Assembly (NCBI RefSeq): GCF_021608265.1
Contig: NZ_JAKIHP010000001.1
Coordinates: forward strand, 1 to 64,000
Direction of reading: 5' to 3'
DNA: 64,000 bases
DNA from: Flavobacterium wongokense
GTDB taxonomy: Bacteria; Bacteroidota; Bacteroidia; Flavobacteriales; Flavobacteriaceae
This document shows, in pieces, positions 1 through 8,289 of this stretch. Under the pieces are notes generated by a model. That model saw only the letters and a list, made by a program, of their open reading frames with translations. It was not told where the DNA came from and did no database searches. The position numbers and the translations under genes were made by a program. The number at the start of each line of letters is the position of its first letter. Within the stretch, counting starts at the first letter, position 1.

Positions 1-31
1 CAGCAATGAACAATCCCTCTCTTGCGGGGTG

Positions 32-64
32 CAAATATAAAAACTAATATCTTCTACATCCAAA
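32..64 (-). promoter_or_regulatory. Bacteroidota-type promoter reading out of the window's left edge
   Basis: On the minus strand a TTTG (61-64) is followed after exactly 21 nt by TATATTTG (32-39), a close match to the Bacteroidota sigma-A promoter TTTG-N19-21-TAnnTTTG. The transcript would start near position 26 and run left out of the window, so the gene it serves is not visible. Confidence 0.6.
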
Positions 65-186
65 TCTTTTTGAATGGTTTTAGAGAAGATTTTTTTAAAG
101 CCTTGAATTCAAAGCATATTGCTTAATAACTTTAACAATATCTTAGCAAAAATGATGGCTTTGTAGCCCTGACTGAAATGAAAATC

Positions 187-215
187 CTCGCTTGTTTTAG
201 AATTAAACAAGCGAG
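187..215 (-). terminator. Perfect 11-bp hairpin downstream of the DUF4294 gene
   Basis: The arms CTCGCTTGTTT (187-197) and AAACAAGCGAG (205-215) pair perfectly around a 7-nt loop. It lies about 70 nt beyond the stop of the minus-strand gene ending at 283, and the bases that follow on that strand are moderately T-rich, so it may act as its terminator. The rest of 65-282 shows no open reading frame that looks real. The flanks resemble structured intergenic elements I recall from other flavobacteria. Confidence 0.45.
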
Positions 216-282
216 ATTGTAATGAAGGGCAGGAAAATGGATTGCTAAAATGCCCCAACCTTTCGCTCCTAATTGGTAGAAT

Positions 283-948
283 TTACTTTTTGAGTGCCTG
301 TGCTTTCTTTTCCCAAAAGTCGTATAGTTGGTCTATATCTACTGGGTTGGCTGGTTTTTGTGGATACAGTCTGCCTCTTATGAATGCCCTATCGAGGATT
401 GTTTCTATTAGGAAATCTTCGTTGACTTCATAAGGCGCGTATTTTGTTTTGAGATTGATATCAAATAGTCTAGCGGTATTGTTGGACCAAAAAGCTTTCC
501 ATCCGCTTTTGTAATCTTTGATTAATTCGAAAGTAGTATACCCTGTCTGGCGATGGATAAGTTTGACTAATATCTGGCCTTGCTTTCGGGAGAGTTTTTT
601 TAATTGGCCTGTAAATTCATTCTCCATATAATCCTCTACTATTTTAAAGTATTTCTTTTTCTCCCTGTTGGTTTTCATTTTGTCCATATTCTTATTGAGC
701 ATTGTCAATCTTTCGGCCGCAATTTTTGCTATGGGATAAACTTTGTAAACCCTGTTTTGAAGTAAAAGAAATTCCTTTTTTTCTGCTGCATTCCATTTAT
801 GCCTATATACAACAACTTCTTCCAACGGAACGATAGTGTCGTTTTCATCTTCTACAACCTCTTTTTTAATGATGGAATCGTTTGTGATTTGAGCATTGGA
901 AATAAAAGAAACTGTAAACAATAAAAAGAAATAAAGTAGCTTGTTCAT
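283..948 (-). CDS. DUF4294 domain-containing secreted protein
   Basis: This 221-residue protein begins with a signal peptide (hydrophobic residues 4-17, likely cleavage after Ala19 before Gln20). The remainder matches my recollection of the DUF4294 family, which is restricted to Bacteroidota and has no known function: a basic, Lys/Arg-rich central helical region (about 50-150) and a conserved aromatic C-terminal part. It is divergent from the M42 peptidase gene with 83 nt between starts, an arrangement I recall from other flavobacterial genomes. The product is probably periplasmic. There is no lipobox or sorting domain. The family assignment is fairly secure; the function is unknown. Confidence 0.8.
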   Translation of the reverse strand: MNKLLYFFLLFTVSFISNAQITNDSIIKKEVVEDENDTIVPLEEVVVYRHKWNAAEKKEFLLLQNRVYKVYPIAKIAAERLTMLNKNMDKMKTNREKKKYFKIVEDYMENEFTGQLKKLSRKQGQILVKLIHRQTGYTTFELIKDYKSGWKAFWSNNTARLFDINLKTKYAPYEVNEDFLIETILDRAFIRGRLYPQKPANPVDIDQLYDFWEKKAQALKK

Positions 949-1031
949 TGATTTGAATTATTAGGGTAAAAATATAGAATATCCTTAACAACTCTAATGC
1001 CAAATTTATATTTTAGCAAAAAAAATATTTT

Positions 1032-2120
1032 ATGGCAGCTAAATCCATCCTTAACAAATCATCGCTTACTTTTTTAGAAACCTATTTAAATAATGCTTCA
1101 CCTACGGGTTATGAATCGAATGGTCAAAAGATTTGGATGGAATATTTGAAACCATACGTAGATACTTTTATTACCGACACTTATGGAAGCGCTGTTGGTG
1201 TAATCAATCCCGATGCAAAATATAGAGTGGTCATCGAAGGACATTCTGATGAGATTTCGTGGTATGTAAATTATATTACCGATAATGGACTTATATATGT
1301 AATTCGAAATGGTGGCTCTGACCATCAGATTGCTCCATCAAAAAGGGTTAACATCCACACCAAAAAAGGAATAGTGAAAGGAGTTTTTGGCTGGCCCGCA
1401 ATTCATACCCGTAACCGTGGCAAGGAAGAATCGGCTTCGTTACATAATATATTTATTGATTGTGGCTGTTCCACTAAAGCGGAAGTTGAAAAATTGGGAG
1501 TTCATGTTGGTTGTGTCATTACGTATCCTGACGAATTCATGATCTTGAATGGCAACAAGTTTGTTTGCCGTGCGATTGACAACAGAATGGGTGGTTTTAT
1601 GATTGCAGAAGTTGCCAGGCTTTTAAAGGAAAACAAAAAGAAACTGCCTTTCGGTTTATATATTACCAATTCCGTTCAGGAAGAAATTGGGCTTCGCGGT
1701 GCCGAAATGATTACCAATACCATCAAACCAAATGTAGCAATCATAACTGATGTCACTCATGACTCTTCTACTCCAATGATTGAGAAGAAGATTGAAGGCG
1801 ATCTGCAAATAGGCAAAGGACCAGTCATTGCTTATGCTCCAGCGATTCATAATACATTGCGCGATTTAATCATTGATGCTGCTGAAGCCAATAAGATTCC
1901 GTTTCAGCGCAGTGCCATTTCAAGGGCAACAGGAACAGATACTGATGCATTTGCCTATAGTAATGGCGGAGTTCCATCGGCATTGATCTCATTACCTTTA
2001 AGGTATATGCACACAACAGTTGAAATGGTTCATCGTGAAGATGTTGAAAATGTCATCAAATTGATTTATGAAAGTTTGCTGAAAATTGAAAACAACGACA
2101 CTTTTTCGTATTTCAAATAA
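1032..2120 (+). CDS. M42 family metallopeptidase (glutamyl aminopeptidase/deblocking aminopeptidase type)
   Basis: A 362-residue cytoplasmic protein of the size usual for M42 aminopeptidases (FrvX/YsdC/TET type), enzymes that remove N-terminal residues from peptides using two metal ions. The metal ligands and catalytic base are visible in order: His71 in GHSDE, Asp183 in IDNRMGG, the Glu pair 217-218 in QEEIG, Asp240 in ITDVTHD, and His327 in RYMHT. There is no signal peptide, consistent with a role in intracellular peptide turnover. The gene is followed within 5 nt by a strong terminator, so it is likely monocistronic. Members are often misnamed endoglucanase; the peptidase residues argue against that. 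Confidence 0.92.
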   Translation: MAAKSILNKSSLTFLETYLNNASPTGYESNGQKIWMEYLKPYVDTFITDTYGSAVGVINPDAKYRVVIEGHSDEISWYVNYITDNGLIYVIRNGGSDHQIAPSKRVNIHTKKGIVKGVFGWPAIHTRNRGKEESASLHNIFIDCGCSTKAEVEKLGVHVGCVITYPDEFMILNGNKFVCRAIDNRMGGFMIAEVARLLKENKKKLPFGLYITNSVQEEIGLRGAEMITNTIKPNVAIITDVTHDSSTPMIEKKIEGDLQIGKGPVIAYAPAIHNTLRDLIIDAAEANKIPFQRSAISRATGTDTDAFAYSNGGVPSALISLPLRYMHTTVEMVHREDVENVIKLIYESLLKIENNDTFSYFK

Positions 2121-2124
2121 TATC

Positions 2125-2152
2125 AAAAGCCTCCCGATTGGGAGGCTTTTTT
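2125..2152 (+). terminator. Rho-independent terminator of the M42 peptidase gene
   Basis: The arms AAAAGCCTCCC (2125-2135) and GGGAGGCTTTT (2140-2150) pair perfectly around a GATT loop, and a T-run follows. It starts 4 nt after the stop codon. Confidence 0.9.
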
Positions 2153-2189
2153 AAACCTTCGCATTCCTGCGAAAGCAATCAACCTAAAC

Positions 2190-2666
2190 TTATAATTTTA
2201 ACTCTGCAGCTTTTATCGCGTTATTGTGGACTTTAACGCTTTTAACTGTATGATTGATTCTCTCAAAATCCAAAGGGAATGTTTCGTCAGAAAGATTGCT
2301 TTCAATGATTTGATTTTGTTCTGCAATCCTGTCTTCAACAGTGTAACCTAAAGAAAGTGGCTGAGCTGCTTCTTCTTTACTTTCTGTAACCAATTTGTTT
2401 TCGGCAATAACATCTTCAACTGTTTTTACATAAGTTGATTTGATGACTGTGTTGGGGTCAAAAATTGCAGGATCATTTCCGGCATTTAGATTTGAATTTG
2501 AGAATTCCTGATTAACAAAAGTCAATTGACTTTCGCTTTGTGTGTTAACTACATTGAATGTAGTAAATTCTTGTTGGTCTAAATCTTGAGATTTAAACTC
2601 GTTAGCTGCTTTTGCAGTTGTGAAAGTTAAAGCAATTAGTCCTAAAAAAATGATTGATGATTTCAT
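2190..2666 (-). CDS. Small secreted protein with two internal repeats, unknown function
   Basis: 158 residues with a clear signal peptide (residues 1-20, cleavage after Ala20). The mature part is acidic, Asn/Gln-rich and lacks cysteines. It carries two copies of a 15-residue unit, residues 82-96 and 109-123, sharing the pattern TVEDxIAExxxxxES. I do not recognise a Pfam domain; similar short secreted proteins with this motif occur, as I recall, in other flavobacteria. The gene is followed on the same strand by nothing but the M42 terminator region, and lies downstream of the ankyrin gene, whose own terminator separates them, so it is probably transcribed alone from a TAnnTTTG element at 2720-2727. 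Confidence 0.7.
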   Translation of the reverse strand: MKSSIIFLGLIALTFTTAKAANEFKSQDLDQQEFTTFNVVNTQSESQLTFVNQEFSNSNLNAGNDPAIFDPNTVIKSTYVKTVEDVIAENKLVTESKEEAAQPLSLGYTVEDRIAEQNQIIESNLSDETFPLDFERINHTVKSVKVHNNAIKAAELKL

Positions 2667-2719
2667 GATGATTTGATTTTTGTGATTGATGATTTATTTG
2701 TTTGGATTAATATCCTATG

Positions 2720-2727
2720 CAAATATA
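2720..2727 (-). promoter_or_regulatory. -7 element for the 158-residue secreted protein gene
   Basis: The minus strand reads TATATTTG here, 54 nt upstream of the start codon at 2666. No convincing -33 TTTG was found, so confidence is moderate. Confidence 0.4.
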
Positions 2728-2833
2728 TGGCTAAAAACAGGTATCTTGTTTTACATAGTACTTAAATTTAACAAAATTTTAACTTTTTAAACGGTTTTAT
2801 TGAGGTTGGGATATAGTTATTGGAAATTAAAAA

Positions 2834-2869
2834 TGAAAAAGCACCGTCTATGAACACAAACGGTGCTTT
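2834..2869 (-). terminator. Terminator of the ankyrin-repeat gene
   Basis: AAAGCACCGT (2838-2847) and ACGGTGCTTT (2860-2869) form a 10-bp stem with a 12-nt loop, followed on the minus strand by a T-rich tract, 12 nt after the stop codon of the gene ending at 2882. Confidence 0.8.
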
Positions 2870-2881
2870 CCTCCTTGATAA

Positions 2882-3256
2882 TTAAGCTTGTTTCAAAAAT
2901 TCTAAAGCTTCCATTGATTTTGAGTTCTCAGCATATTGCATTGCTGTATTCCCTCTTTCATCTTTAAGTTTTTTGTCTGCACCTTTTTCCAATAAGTATT
3001 TGATGATTTCTACTTTGTTGTAACGAGCTGCAAACATTAGTGGTGTTAAACCGTTTACCATTTCGTTTACATCGGCGCCATATTCGACGAATTTTTTAAC
3101 TGTCGCCAAGTCTCCTTTTAGAATAGCGTTGCACAATGGGGAATTTCCGTAATTCACAATTTCAGTAGAAGTTGTAACAGTTGAAACAGTGCTTGCTCCG
3201 GCTACATTTGTAAAAGCTACCAGAGCTAATCCTAGGATAATGATTGTTTTTTTCAT
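2882..3256 (-). CDS. Secreted ankyrin-repeat protein
   Basis: 124 residues: a signal peptide (1-21) and then three short ankyrin units at about 37-66, 67-98 and 99-124. The canonical motifs are visible, such as GxTPLMFAA at 69-77 and a following helix ending in LLEKGAD (88-94), so the protein would form a small protein-binding solenoid in the periplasm. Its partner is not evident. The start region shares an ATC-repeat leader (ATCATCATCATG) with the neighbouring 158-residue secreted protein, and the two signal peptides look alike, which suggests related origins or regulation. It has its own terminator. Confidence 0.85.
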   Translation of the reverse strand: MKKTIIILGLALVAFTNVAGASTVSTVTTSTEIVNYGNSPLCNAILKGDLATVKKFVEYGADVNEMVNGLTPLMFAARYNKVEIIKYLLEKGADKKLKDERGNTAMQYAENSKSMEALEFLKQA

Positions 3257-3375
3257 GATGATGATGATTTAAAATTGTTAATGATTAGAAGTAAGACTAT
3301 ATAGTTTAAAATTCGTTACAGCGTAAATAAAAATTATAACATATTTTTAACAAATAGCCTGATTACTAACACATC

Positions 3376-3408
3376 ACAAAGAAAAACCATCCGTGTTGAG
3401 GGATGGTT
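3376..3408 (-). terminator. Terminator of the purC operon
   Basis: AACCATCC (3385-3392) and GGATGGTT (3401-3408) form an 8-bp stem with an 8-nt loop, with a T-rich stretch following on the minus strand, 35 nt beyond the stop at 3443. Confidence 0.75.
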
Positions 3409-3442
3409 AGTTTATCTTTATTTGTATGTTATATCATTAGCT

Positions 3443-4234
3443 TCAATAAAGTTTTACTATTTTGTTGTTTTTCAAAATTCCCTTAAATTTCAAGGTGTCA
3501 CCCTTTCTTAGATTATACACCATCATTGCGAATCCATATTTCCACTGTGGCTCACCCTGACTATAATAACCCTTCCTATCTTTCCAATACAAATCATAAC
3601 CTTTCATTTCGGGAAACTTATCAAGCATTCCAGTTAGTATTTTATGCTTCCTAAAATATTCTCTCTGCTCAGGTGTCATTTTAGGATTGTCTGAAAATTT
3701 ATAGTGAACTAATAGTGTGGTATTAATATTGTAATCGGTTTTAAACTCTACTTCTTCAACTCCCAATTTGTCTTTTTCTATCGCGTCATCAGGTAGAGTC
3801 GTAACAAATAAGTCATTTAGAGAAAGCTTATACGCTAAATTATTGACCGTAACATTAATCGAATCCCTCCCATATCCCTGGTAATCTCTATTGTAAATTA
3901 TTTCATAGACATAGCCCGGCCTACCCGAAACACGAGGTAAGCTACGCTTAAAGCGACTATATTTGTACGAGTTGATAGTTCCGATTTTTATAAGTGAAAC
4001 AGCGACAGGTTTATGATTAAAAGGTGAGAAACTTAAATTATCATCTGTGATTACCGCCTTGATTTCAGGAAGATTTTTGATTCTATCCAACTCTTTCTGC
4101 CTTACTTTTTGAATGCTGTCAGTGTTAACCGTTTTCTCGTCTTTAATAGCCATAAACATCCCGAAAAAAGCAACTAAGGCAATGATAGCAATCACGGCAC
4201 AACCGCCAACAAAAAAAAGGAGTATCCTTTTCAT
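3443..4234 (-). CDS. Membrane-anchored protein of unknown function, coupled to purC
   Basis: 263 residues with one N-terminal hydrophobic segment (about 5-30) and a soluble remainder, so probably an inner-membrane protein facing the periplasm. I recognise no domain. The soluble part is rich in Tyr, Lys and Asp and predicted by eye to be mixed alpha/beta. Its start codon overlaps the purC stop by one base (TAATG on the minus strand), implying translational coupling. Nothing in the sequence links it to purine synthesis, so the coupling may simply reflect shared transcription. No lipobox cysteine follows the hydrophobic segment. Confidence 0.75.
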   Translation of the reverse strand: MKRILLFFVGGCAVIAIIALVAFFGMFMAIKDEKTVNTDSIQKVRQKELDRIKNLPEIKAVITDDNLSFSPFNHKPVAVSLIKIGTINSYKYSRFKRSLPRVSGRPGYVYEIIYNRDYQGYGRDSINVTVNNLAYKLSLNDLFVTTLPDDAIEKDKLGVEEVEFKTDYNINTTLLVHYKFSDNPKMTPEQREYFRKHKILTGMLDKFPEMKGYDLYWKDRKGYYSQGEPQWKYGFAMMVYNLRKGDTLKFKGILKNNKIVKLY

Positions 4235-5181
4235 TATTGTCTCAGAAAGGCCAGCACGTTTTTCTCGATGCGTTCATTGATATTGGAAATATCAGCCTTA
4301 ATGAATTTTTCACCAATGATATTCTCATACAATTCGATATAGCGTTCTGAAACGGTTTCTATATACTCATCAGTCATATTTGGAATTTGTTGACCTTCTT
4401 TTCCTTGAAAGCCATTTTCTATTAACCAACGACGCACAAATTCCTTTGACAATTGCTTTTGTTCTTCACCATTATCCTGTCTTTGCTGGTAACCGTCGGC
4501 GTAAAAATAGCGCGAAGAATCCGGCGTGTGGATTTCGTCAATAAGAACAATTGTCCCGTCTTTGGTTTTGCCAAATTCGTATTTGGTATCAACCAAAATA
4601 AGCCCACGCTCCAAGGCAATTTCTGTACCGCGCTTGTATAAAGCATGTGTATATTGTTCAAGAATCAAATAATCTTCTTCTGATACAATAGTGTTTGCCA
4701 AAATTGCTTCCCGCGAAATGTCTTCGTCATGTGAACCGTTATCAGCCTTGGTAGTTGGAGTAATTATAGGTATTGGGAATTTGTCGTTTTCCTTTAATCC
4801 TTCAGGCATTGACACGCCACAAATCGTTCTTTTGCCAAGAGCATATTCCCGTGCGGCATGTCCTGAAAGATAACCCCGGATTACCATTTCAACCTTAAAA
4901 GGTTCGCAAAGATGTCCAACCGCAACATTTGGATCTGGAGTTGCAATAAGCCAATTGGGAACGATGTCCTTTGTAAGATGCATGAATTTTGTCGCAATCT
5001 GATTTAATATTTGCCCCTTGTAGGGAATTCCTTTTGGCATTACGACATCAAAGGCCGACAATCTATCAGTGGCAATCATCACCAATAATTCGTCATTGAT
5101 GTTATAGACTTCGCGGACTTTACCACGATAAACAGATTTTTGTCCAGGAAACTGGAAATGGGTTGTAGTTATAGTATTCAT
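4234..5181 (-). CDS. purC: Phosphoribosylaminoimidazole-succinocarboxamide synthase (SAICAR synthetase)
   Basis: PurC joins CAIR and aspartate with ATP to give SAICAR in purine synthesis. The 315-residue product shows the family signatures: GKVREVY (20-26), ATDRLSAFD (37-45), [20 protein letters not shown] and the [11 protein letters not shown] motif. I place the start at 5181 rather than at the upstream in-frame ATG at 5205, because a TAnnTTTG promoter element (TATTTTTG, 5203-5210 on the minus strand) covers that upstream codon and transcription should begin after it. The longer eukaryote-like family form (about 310 residues) is usual in Bacteroidota. The unknown membrane gene follows with a one-base overlap. 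Confidence 0.96.
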   Translation of the reverse strand: MNTITTTHFQFPGQKSVYRGKVREVYNINDELLVMIATDRLSAFDVVMPKGIPYKGQILNQIATKFMHLTKDIVPNWLIATPDPNVAVGHLCEPFKVEMVIRGYLSGHAAREYALGKRTICGVSMPEGLKENDKFPIPIITPTTKADNGSHDEDISREAILANTIVSEEDYLILEQYTHALYKRGTEIALERGLILVDTKYEFGKTKDGTIVLIDEIHTPDSSRYFYADGYQQRQDNGEEQKQLSKEFVRRWLIENGFQGKEGQQIPNMTDEYIETVSERYIELYENIIGEKFIKADISNINERIEKNVLAFLRQ

Positions 5182-5202
5182 TATGTTGTGTTGTTGTGGG
5201 TG

Positions 5203-5210
5203 CAAAAATA
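5203..5210 (-). promoter_or_regulatory. -7 element of the purC promoter
   Basis: TATTTTTG on the minus strand fits TAnnTTTG and lies 22 nt upstream of the chosen purC start at 5181. It overlaps the alternative upstream ATG and so decides the start. A -33 element was not obvious. Confidence 0.5.
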
Positions 5211-5249
5211 GAAATTTGGTACAACATTTCAGCCATCAACTTAAATTAA

Positions 5250-5279
5250 AAAAAGAACCCTGTCAAAATTGACAGGGTT
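5250..5279 (-). terminator. Terminator of phoH
   Basis: AACCCTGTC (5256-5264) and GACAGGGTT (5271-5279) form a 9-bp stem around AAAATT, followed on the minus strand by seven T. It lies 7 nt after the phoH stop codon. Confidence 0.88.
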
Positions 5280-5285
5280 TGTTTT

Positions 5286-6239
5286 TTAATAATCATTGTT
5301 CTCAATGCTCTTATAGGCATCGATGACTTTTTTCACCAATCGGTGACGTACAATGTCTTTGTCATCCAGGTAAATAATTCCAATACCTTCCACATCTTTC
5401 AGCACAAGTATAGCTTCTTTCAATCCTGAAATGGTTCGGCGTGGTAAATCAACCTGTCCGGGATCACCGGTAATGATGAACTTGGCATTTTTTCCCATAC
5501 GCGTCAGGAACATTTTCATTTGCGAGTGTGTAGTATTCTGTGCCTCATCCAAAATCACAAAAGCATTATCAAGCGTACGCCCACGCATAAAGGCTAAAGG
5601 CGCAATCTGAATGATTCCTTTTAAGATATAATCCTCCAAAGTTTGTGGCGGAATCATATCGCGTAAAGCATCATATAAAGGCTGCATGTAGGGATCGAGT
5701 TTTTCTTTCATATCGCCAGGAAGGAAACCAAGGTTTTCACCAGCTTCTACTGCAGGACGCGTCAAAATGATACGCTTAACCTGTTTTTCCTTTAAGGCTT
5801 TTACTGCCAAGGCAACTCCGGTATAGGTTTTACCGGTTCCAGCAGGACCTACGGCAAAAACCATATCGTTTTTGTTTACATAGTCAACAAGTTTTTGTTG
5901 GTTAGGGGTCATTGCCTTAATAAGCTTGCCTCCTATTCCGTGTACCAGGATTTTATCGCTGTCGGGCATGCGCTGCTCTTCCTGCGAATTACTTTGTATG
6001 ACCCGGTCGATAACGTTATCATCAATATTGTTGTAGCGTGTAAAATGCAGCATTAGTCGGTTAAAGCGGTTTTCGAACTCATCTAACTCTTCTTTCTCTC
6101 CGAATGCTTTAAGGGTAGTGCCTCGGGCTACGATTTTGAGTTTAGGGTAATATCTTTTAATGGTTTCAAGATGAGCATCTTGAGCACCCCAAAATTCTTT
6201 GGGTGCGATGTCGTGTAATTCAATGATACGTTCGTTCAA
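5286..6239 (-). CDS. phoH: PhoH family ATPase
   Basis: 317 residues, the normal length for bacterial PhoH-like (YbeZ-type) P-loop ATPases linked to RNA metabolism and ribosome maturation. Walker A is GPAGTGKT at 131-138 and Walker B is FVILDEAQ at 227-234, with the family motif TGDPGQVDLP at 257-266. Residues 1-100 resemble the N-terminal KH-like part of the family. It has its own terminator and is divergent from the SAM hydrolase gene. The gene ybeY, its frequent partner, is not adjacent here. Confidence 0.94.
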   Translation of the reverse strand: MNERIIELHDIAPKEFWGAQDAHLETIKRYYPKLKIVARGTTLKAFGEKEELDEFENRFNRLMLHFTRYNNIDDNVIDRVIQSNSQEEQRMPDSDKILVHGIGGKLIKAMTPNQQKLVDYVNKNDMVFAVGPAGTGKTYTGVALAVKALKEKQVKRIILTRPAVEAGENLGFLPGDMKEKLDPYMQPLYDALRDMIPPQTLEDYILKGIIQIAPLAFMRGRTLDNAFVILDEAQNTTHSQMKMFLTRMGKNAKFIITGDPGQVDLPRRTISGLKEAILVLKDVEGIGIIYLDDKDIVRHRLVKKVIDAYKSIENNDY

Positions 6240-6323
6240 ATGCAGTAGTATTAAATTAAAATAATTCGCTATATATTGTTAGCTTTGTATCCAAATTTAA
6301 TCAAATAAAAGAATAGCTTTTAC

Positions 6324-6331
6324 TATTTTTG
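6324..6331 (+). promoter_or_regulatory. -7 element upstream of the SAM hydrolase/gldFG operon
   Basis: TATTTTTG fits TAnnTTTG and lies 31 nt before the start codon at 6363. No clear -33 partner was seen. Confidence 0.4.
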
Positions 6332-6362
6332 AAACCGATTTCCATCAAGTTATAAACAATTT

Positions 6363-7190
6363 ATGTCAATAATTACCTTAACCACCGATTACGGATTAAA
6401 AGATCACTTTGTTGGTTCATTAAAAGGTAAAATATTATCCGAGTTCCGTGAAGCCTCGATTATTGACATTTCCCACAATATAGATGCCTTTAATGTTGCC
6501 GAAGCAGCTTATATTATTGGCGCAGCCTACGGAAGCTTTCCTAAAGGAACCGTACATTTGATAGGTGTTGACATCGAATTGAACAAAGAAAACCAGCATA
6601 TTGCCATGCAATGGAACGATCAGTACTTTGTTTGCGCCGACAATGGCATTCTCAGCATGCTGATACAAAAGATTGTGCCGCAGAAATTGGTTGCCATCAA
6701 CATCCATGACCGTTTGCCAAATGACGCTACCGATTTGGACGTTTTTGTAAAGGTGGCCTGTCATTTAGCCAAAGGCGGCCTGCCAAATGTTATTGGCAAG
6801 GAAATAAAAGCCATAAAAGAAGTAACCGAACTTCAGGCGGTGGTTCAGGAAAGCCAAATTAAGGGTTATGTAATCTACATTGACCATTTGGGGAATGCGG
6901 TGACCAATATTTCGAAAAAAATGTTTTTGGAAACCGGAAAAGCAAGGCCGTATACTATTCAGTTTAAAAACCAGACCATAAAAACCATATTACCTAAATA
7001 TTCAGACATTGGGATTTCCGAAAAATATCCTTTAAAGTATTATGAAGGTGAAAAACTGGCGATATTCAATGAAGCCGGTTTCCTGGAGATTGCCATCTTC
7101 AGGAGCAATCCTGAAACAGTTGGTTCTGCAACTAGTTTATTAGGCTTGGGTTATAGGGATGTAGTTAGCATTGAATTTAAAAATCAATAA
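6363..7190 (+). CDS. SAM hydroxide adenosyltransferase (DUF62, S-adenosyl-L-methionine hydrolase)
   Basis: 275 residues of the chlorinase/fluorinase-like DUF62 family, whose bacterial housekeeping members hydrolyse SAM to adenosine and methionine. The N-terminal LTTDYGLKDHFVG motif (6-18), the DNGIL motif (about 93-97), the YIDHLGNAVTNI segment opening the C-terminal beta-barrel domain, and a final NPETVGSATSLLGLG stretch are all visible. It is probably first in an operon with the monooxygenase-like gene, gldF and gldG (gaps of 48, 28 and -1 nt). Why this enzyme travels with gld genes is not known; I recall the same order in other flavobacteria. Confidence 0.9.
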   Translation: MSIITLTTDYGLKDHFVGSLKGKILSEFREASIIDISHNIDAFNVAEAAYIIGAAYGSFPKGTVHLIGVDIELNKENQHIAMQWNDQYFVCADNGILSMLIQKIVPQKLVAINIHDRLPNDATDLDVFVKVACHLAKGGLPNVIGKEIKAIKEVTELQAVVQESQIKGYVIYIDHLGNAVTNISKKMFLETGKARPYTIQFKNQTIKTILPKYSDIGISEKYPLKYYEGEKLAIFNEAGFLEIAIFRSNPETVGSATSLLGLGYRDVVSIEFKNQ

Positions 7191-7238
7191 ATACTAATTT
7201 GAATAAAATTTCGTTTAAGTAATATCCAAACAAAAAAA

Positions 7239-7535
7239 ATGTTTATCAGAATAGTAAAAATGAGTTTCCACGAAGAGCATATTCCCAAATTTTTGGAGAA
7301 TTTTGACGTGATGAAAGAAAAAATACGCGGTGCAAATGGGAATCGATTCCTGGAGTTATACCAGGACAAATACAATCCCTGCATCTTTTTCACCTATAGC
7401 TTTTGGGAAACCGAAGATGATTTGGAAAACTACCGTCGTTCAGAGCTGTTTTATGATGTTTGGACTTTTACCAAAAAATTATTCAACGAAAAGCCCGAAG
7501 CATGGAGTGTGGACAAGGTAGTTTCGTTACCTTAA
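7239..7535 (+). CDS. Antibiotic-biosynthesis-monooxygenase-like (ABM) small protein
   Basis: 98 residues, the length of a single ABM/YgiN-type ferredoxin-like barrel. Visible are the first beta strand (MFIRIVKMSF), the helix ending FLENFDVMKEKI (about 18-29), the strand FLELYQDKYNPCIFFTYSFWETEDDLENY (about 37-65) and a final helix that matches the family's RxSELFYDVW region. These proteins act as quinol monooxygenases or haem-degrading enzymes; the substrate cannot be told from sequence. It sits between the SAM hydrolase gene and gldF in the same direction. Confidence 0.8.
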   Translation: MFIRIVKMSFHEEHIPKFLENFDVMKEKIRGANGNRFLELYQDKYNPCIFFTYSFWETEDDLENYRRSELFYDVWTFTKKLFNEKPEAWSVDKVVSLP

Positions 7536-7563
7536 AATTAAAAATTACGAATAAAAGAATTAT

Positions 7564-8289
7564 ATGAAATCAATAGCGTTACGCGAAATAAAATCCTTCT
7601 TTGGTTCCCCAATAGGCTACCTCGTGATTGGATTGTTTCTACTACTCAACGGCTTGTTCCTTTGGGTTTTTGATGGCGAATACAACATACTGCAAAGCGG
7701 TTTTGCCGATTTGAGTCCATTTTTCACTTTGGCACCATGGATTTTCATTTTCCTGATTCCGGCCGTGACCATGCGAAGCTTTTCAGATGAGAAAAAGCAG
7801 GGAACGATCGAATTATTATTGACCAAACCTTTATCGCTTTGGCAGATTGTGAACGGAAAATTTTTAGGTTCATTCCTATTGATTGTAATCGCATTGATTC
7901 CGACTTTGGTTTATGTTTATGTCATTTCGAGTTTGGGACTTCAGGAAGGCAATATCGATATGGGAAGAACCATGGGTTCTTACTTTGGGTTGCTGTTTTT
8001 GGTTGCGGCCTATACTTCAATTGGTATTTTCACTTCAACGCTTTCTGAAAATCAGATTGTGGCTTTTTTGCTTGCCGTGTTTTTGTGTTTCCTTTTTTAT
8101 TTTGGATTCGAGGGTATTTCAAGTTATGCTAAAGGTTTTCAGGATGCAGTTGCGCGCATCGGAATGGATTACCATTTCAAAAGCATGTCGCGTGGTGTTT
8201 TGGATACAAGGGATATTTTATACTTTTTGAGTGTGGCATTTTTGTTCCTGTCATTTACTGTTTTTAAACTTAAATCCTTGAAATCGTAA
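7564..8289 (+). CDS. gldF: Gliding motility ABC transporter permease GldF
   Basis: 241 residues with six hydrophobic segments, the ABC-2 permease pattern. The opening KSIALREIKSFFGSPIGY and the SFSDEKKQGTIELLLTKPLS segment (about 77-96) are typical of GldF. With GldG and the ATPase GldA it forms an ABC transporter needed for gliding in Flavobacterium johnsoniae. gldA is not in this window, which is normal since it is usually unlinked. The gldF stop overlaps the gldG start by one base (TAATG), so the two are translationally coupled. Confidence 0.95.
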   Translation: MKSIALREIKSFFGSPIGYLVIGLFLLLNGLFLWVFDGEYNILQSGFADLSPFFTLAPWIFIFLIPAVTMRSFSDEKKQGTIELLLTKPLSLWQIVNGKFLGSFLLIVIALIPTLVYVYVISSLGLQEGNIDMGRTMGSYFGLLFLVAAYTSIGIFTSTLSENQIVAFLLAVFLCFLFYFGFEGISSYAKGFQDAVARIGMDYHFKSMSRGVLDTRDILYFLSVAFLFLSFTVFKLKSLKS

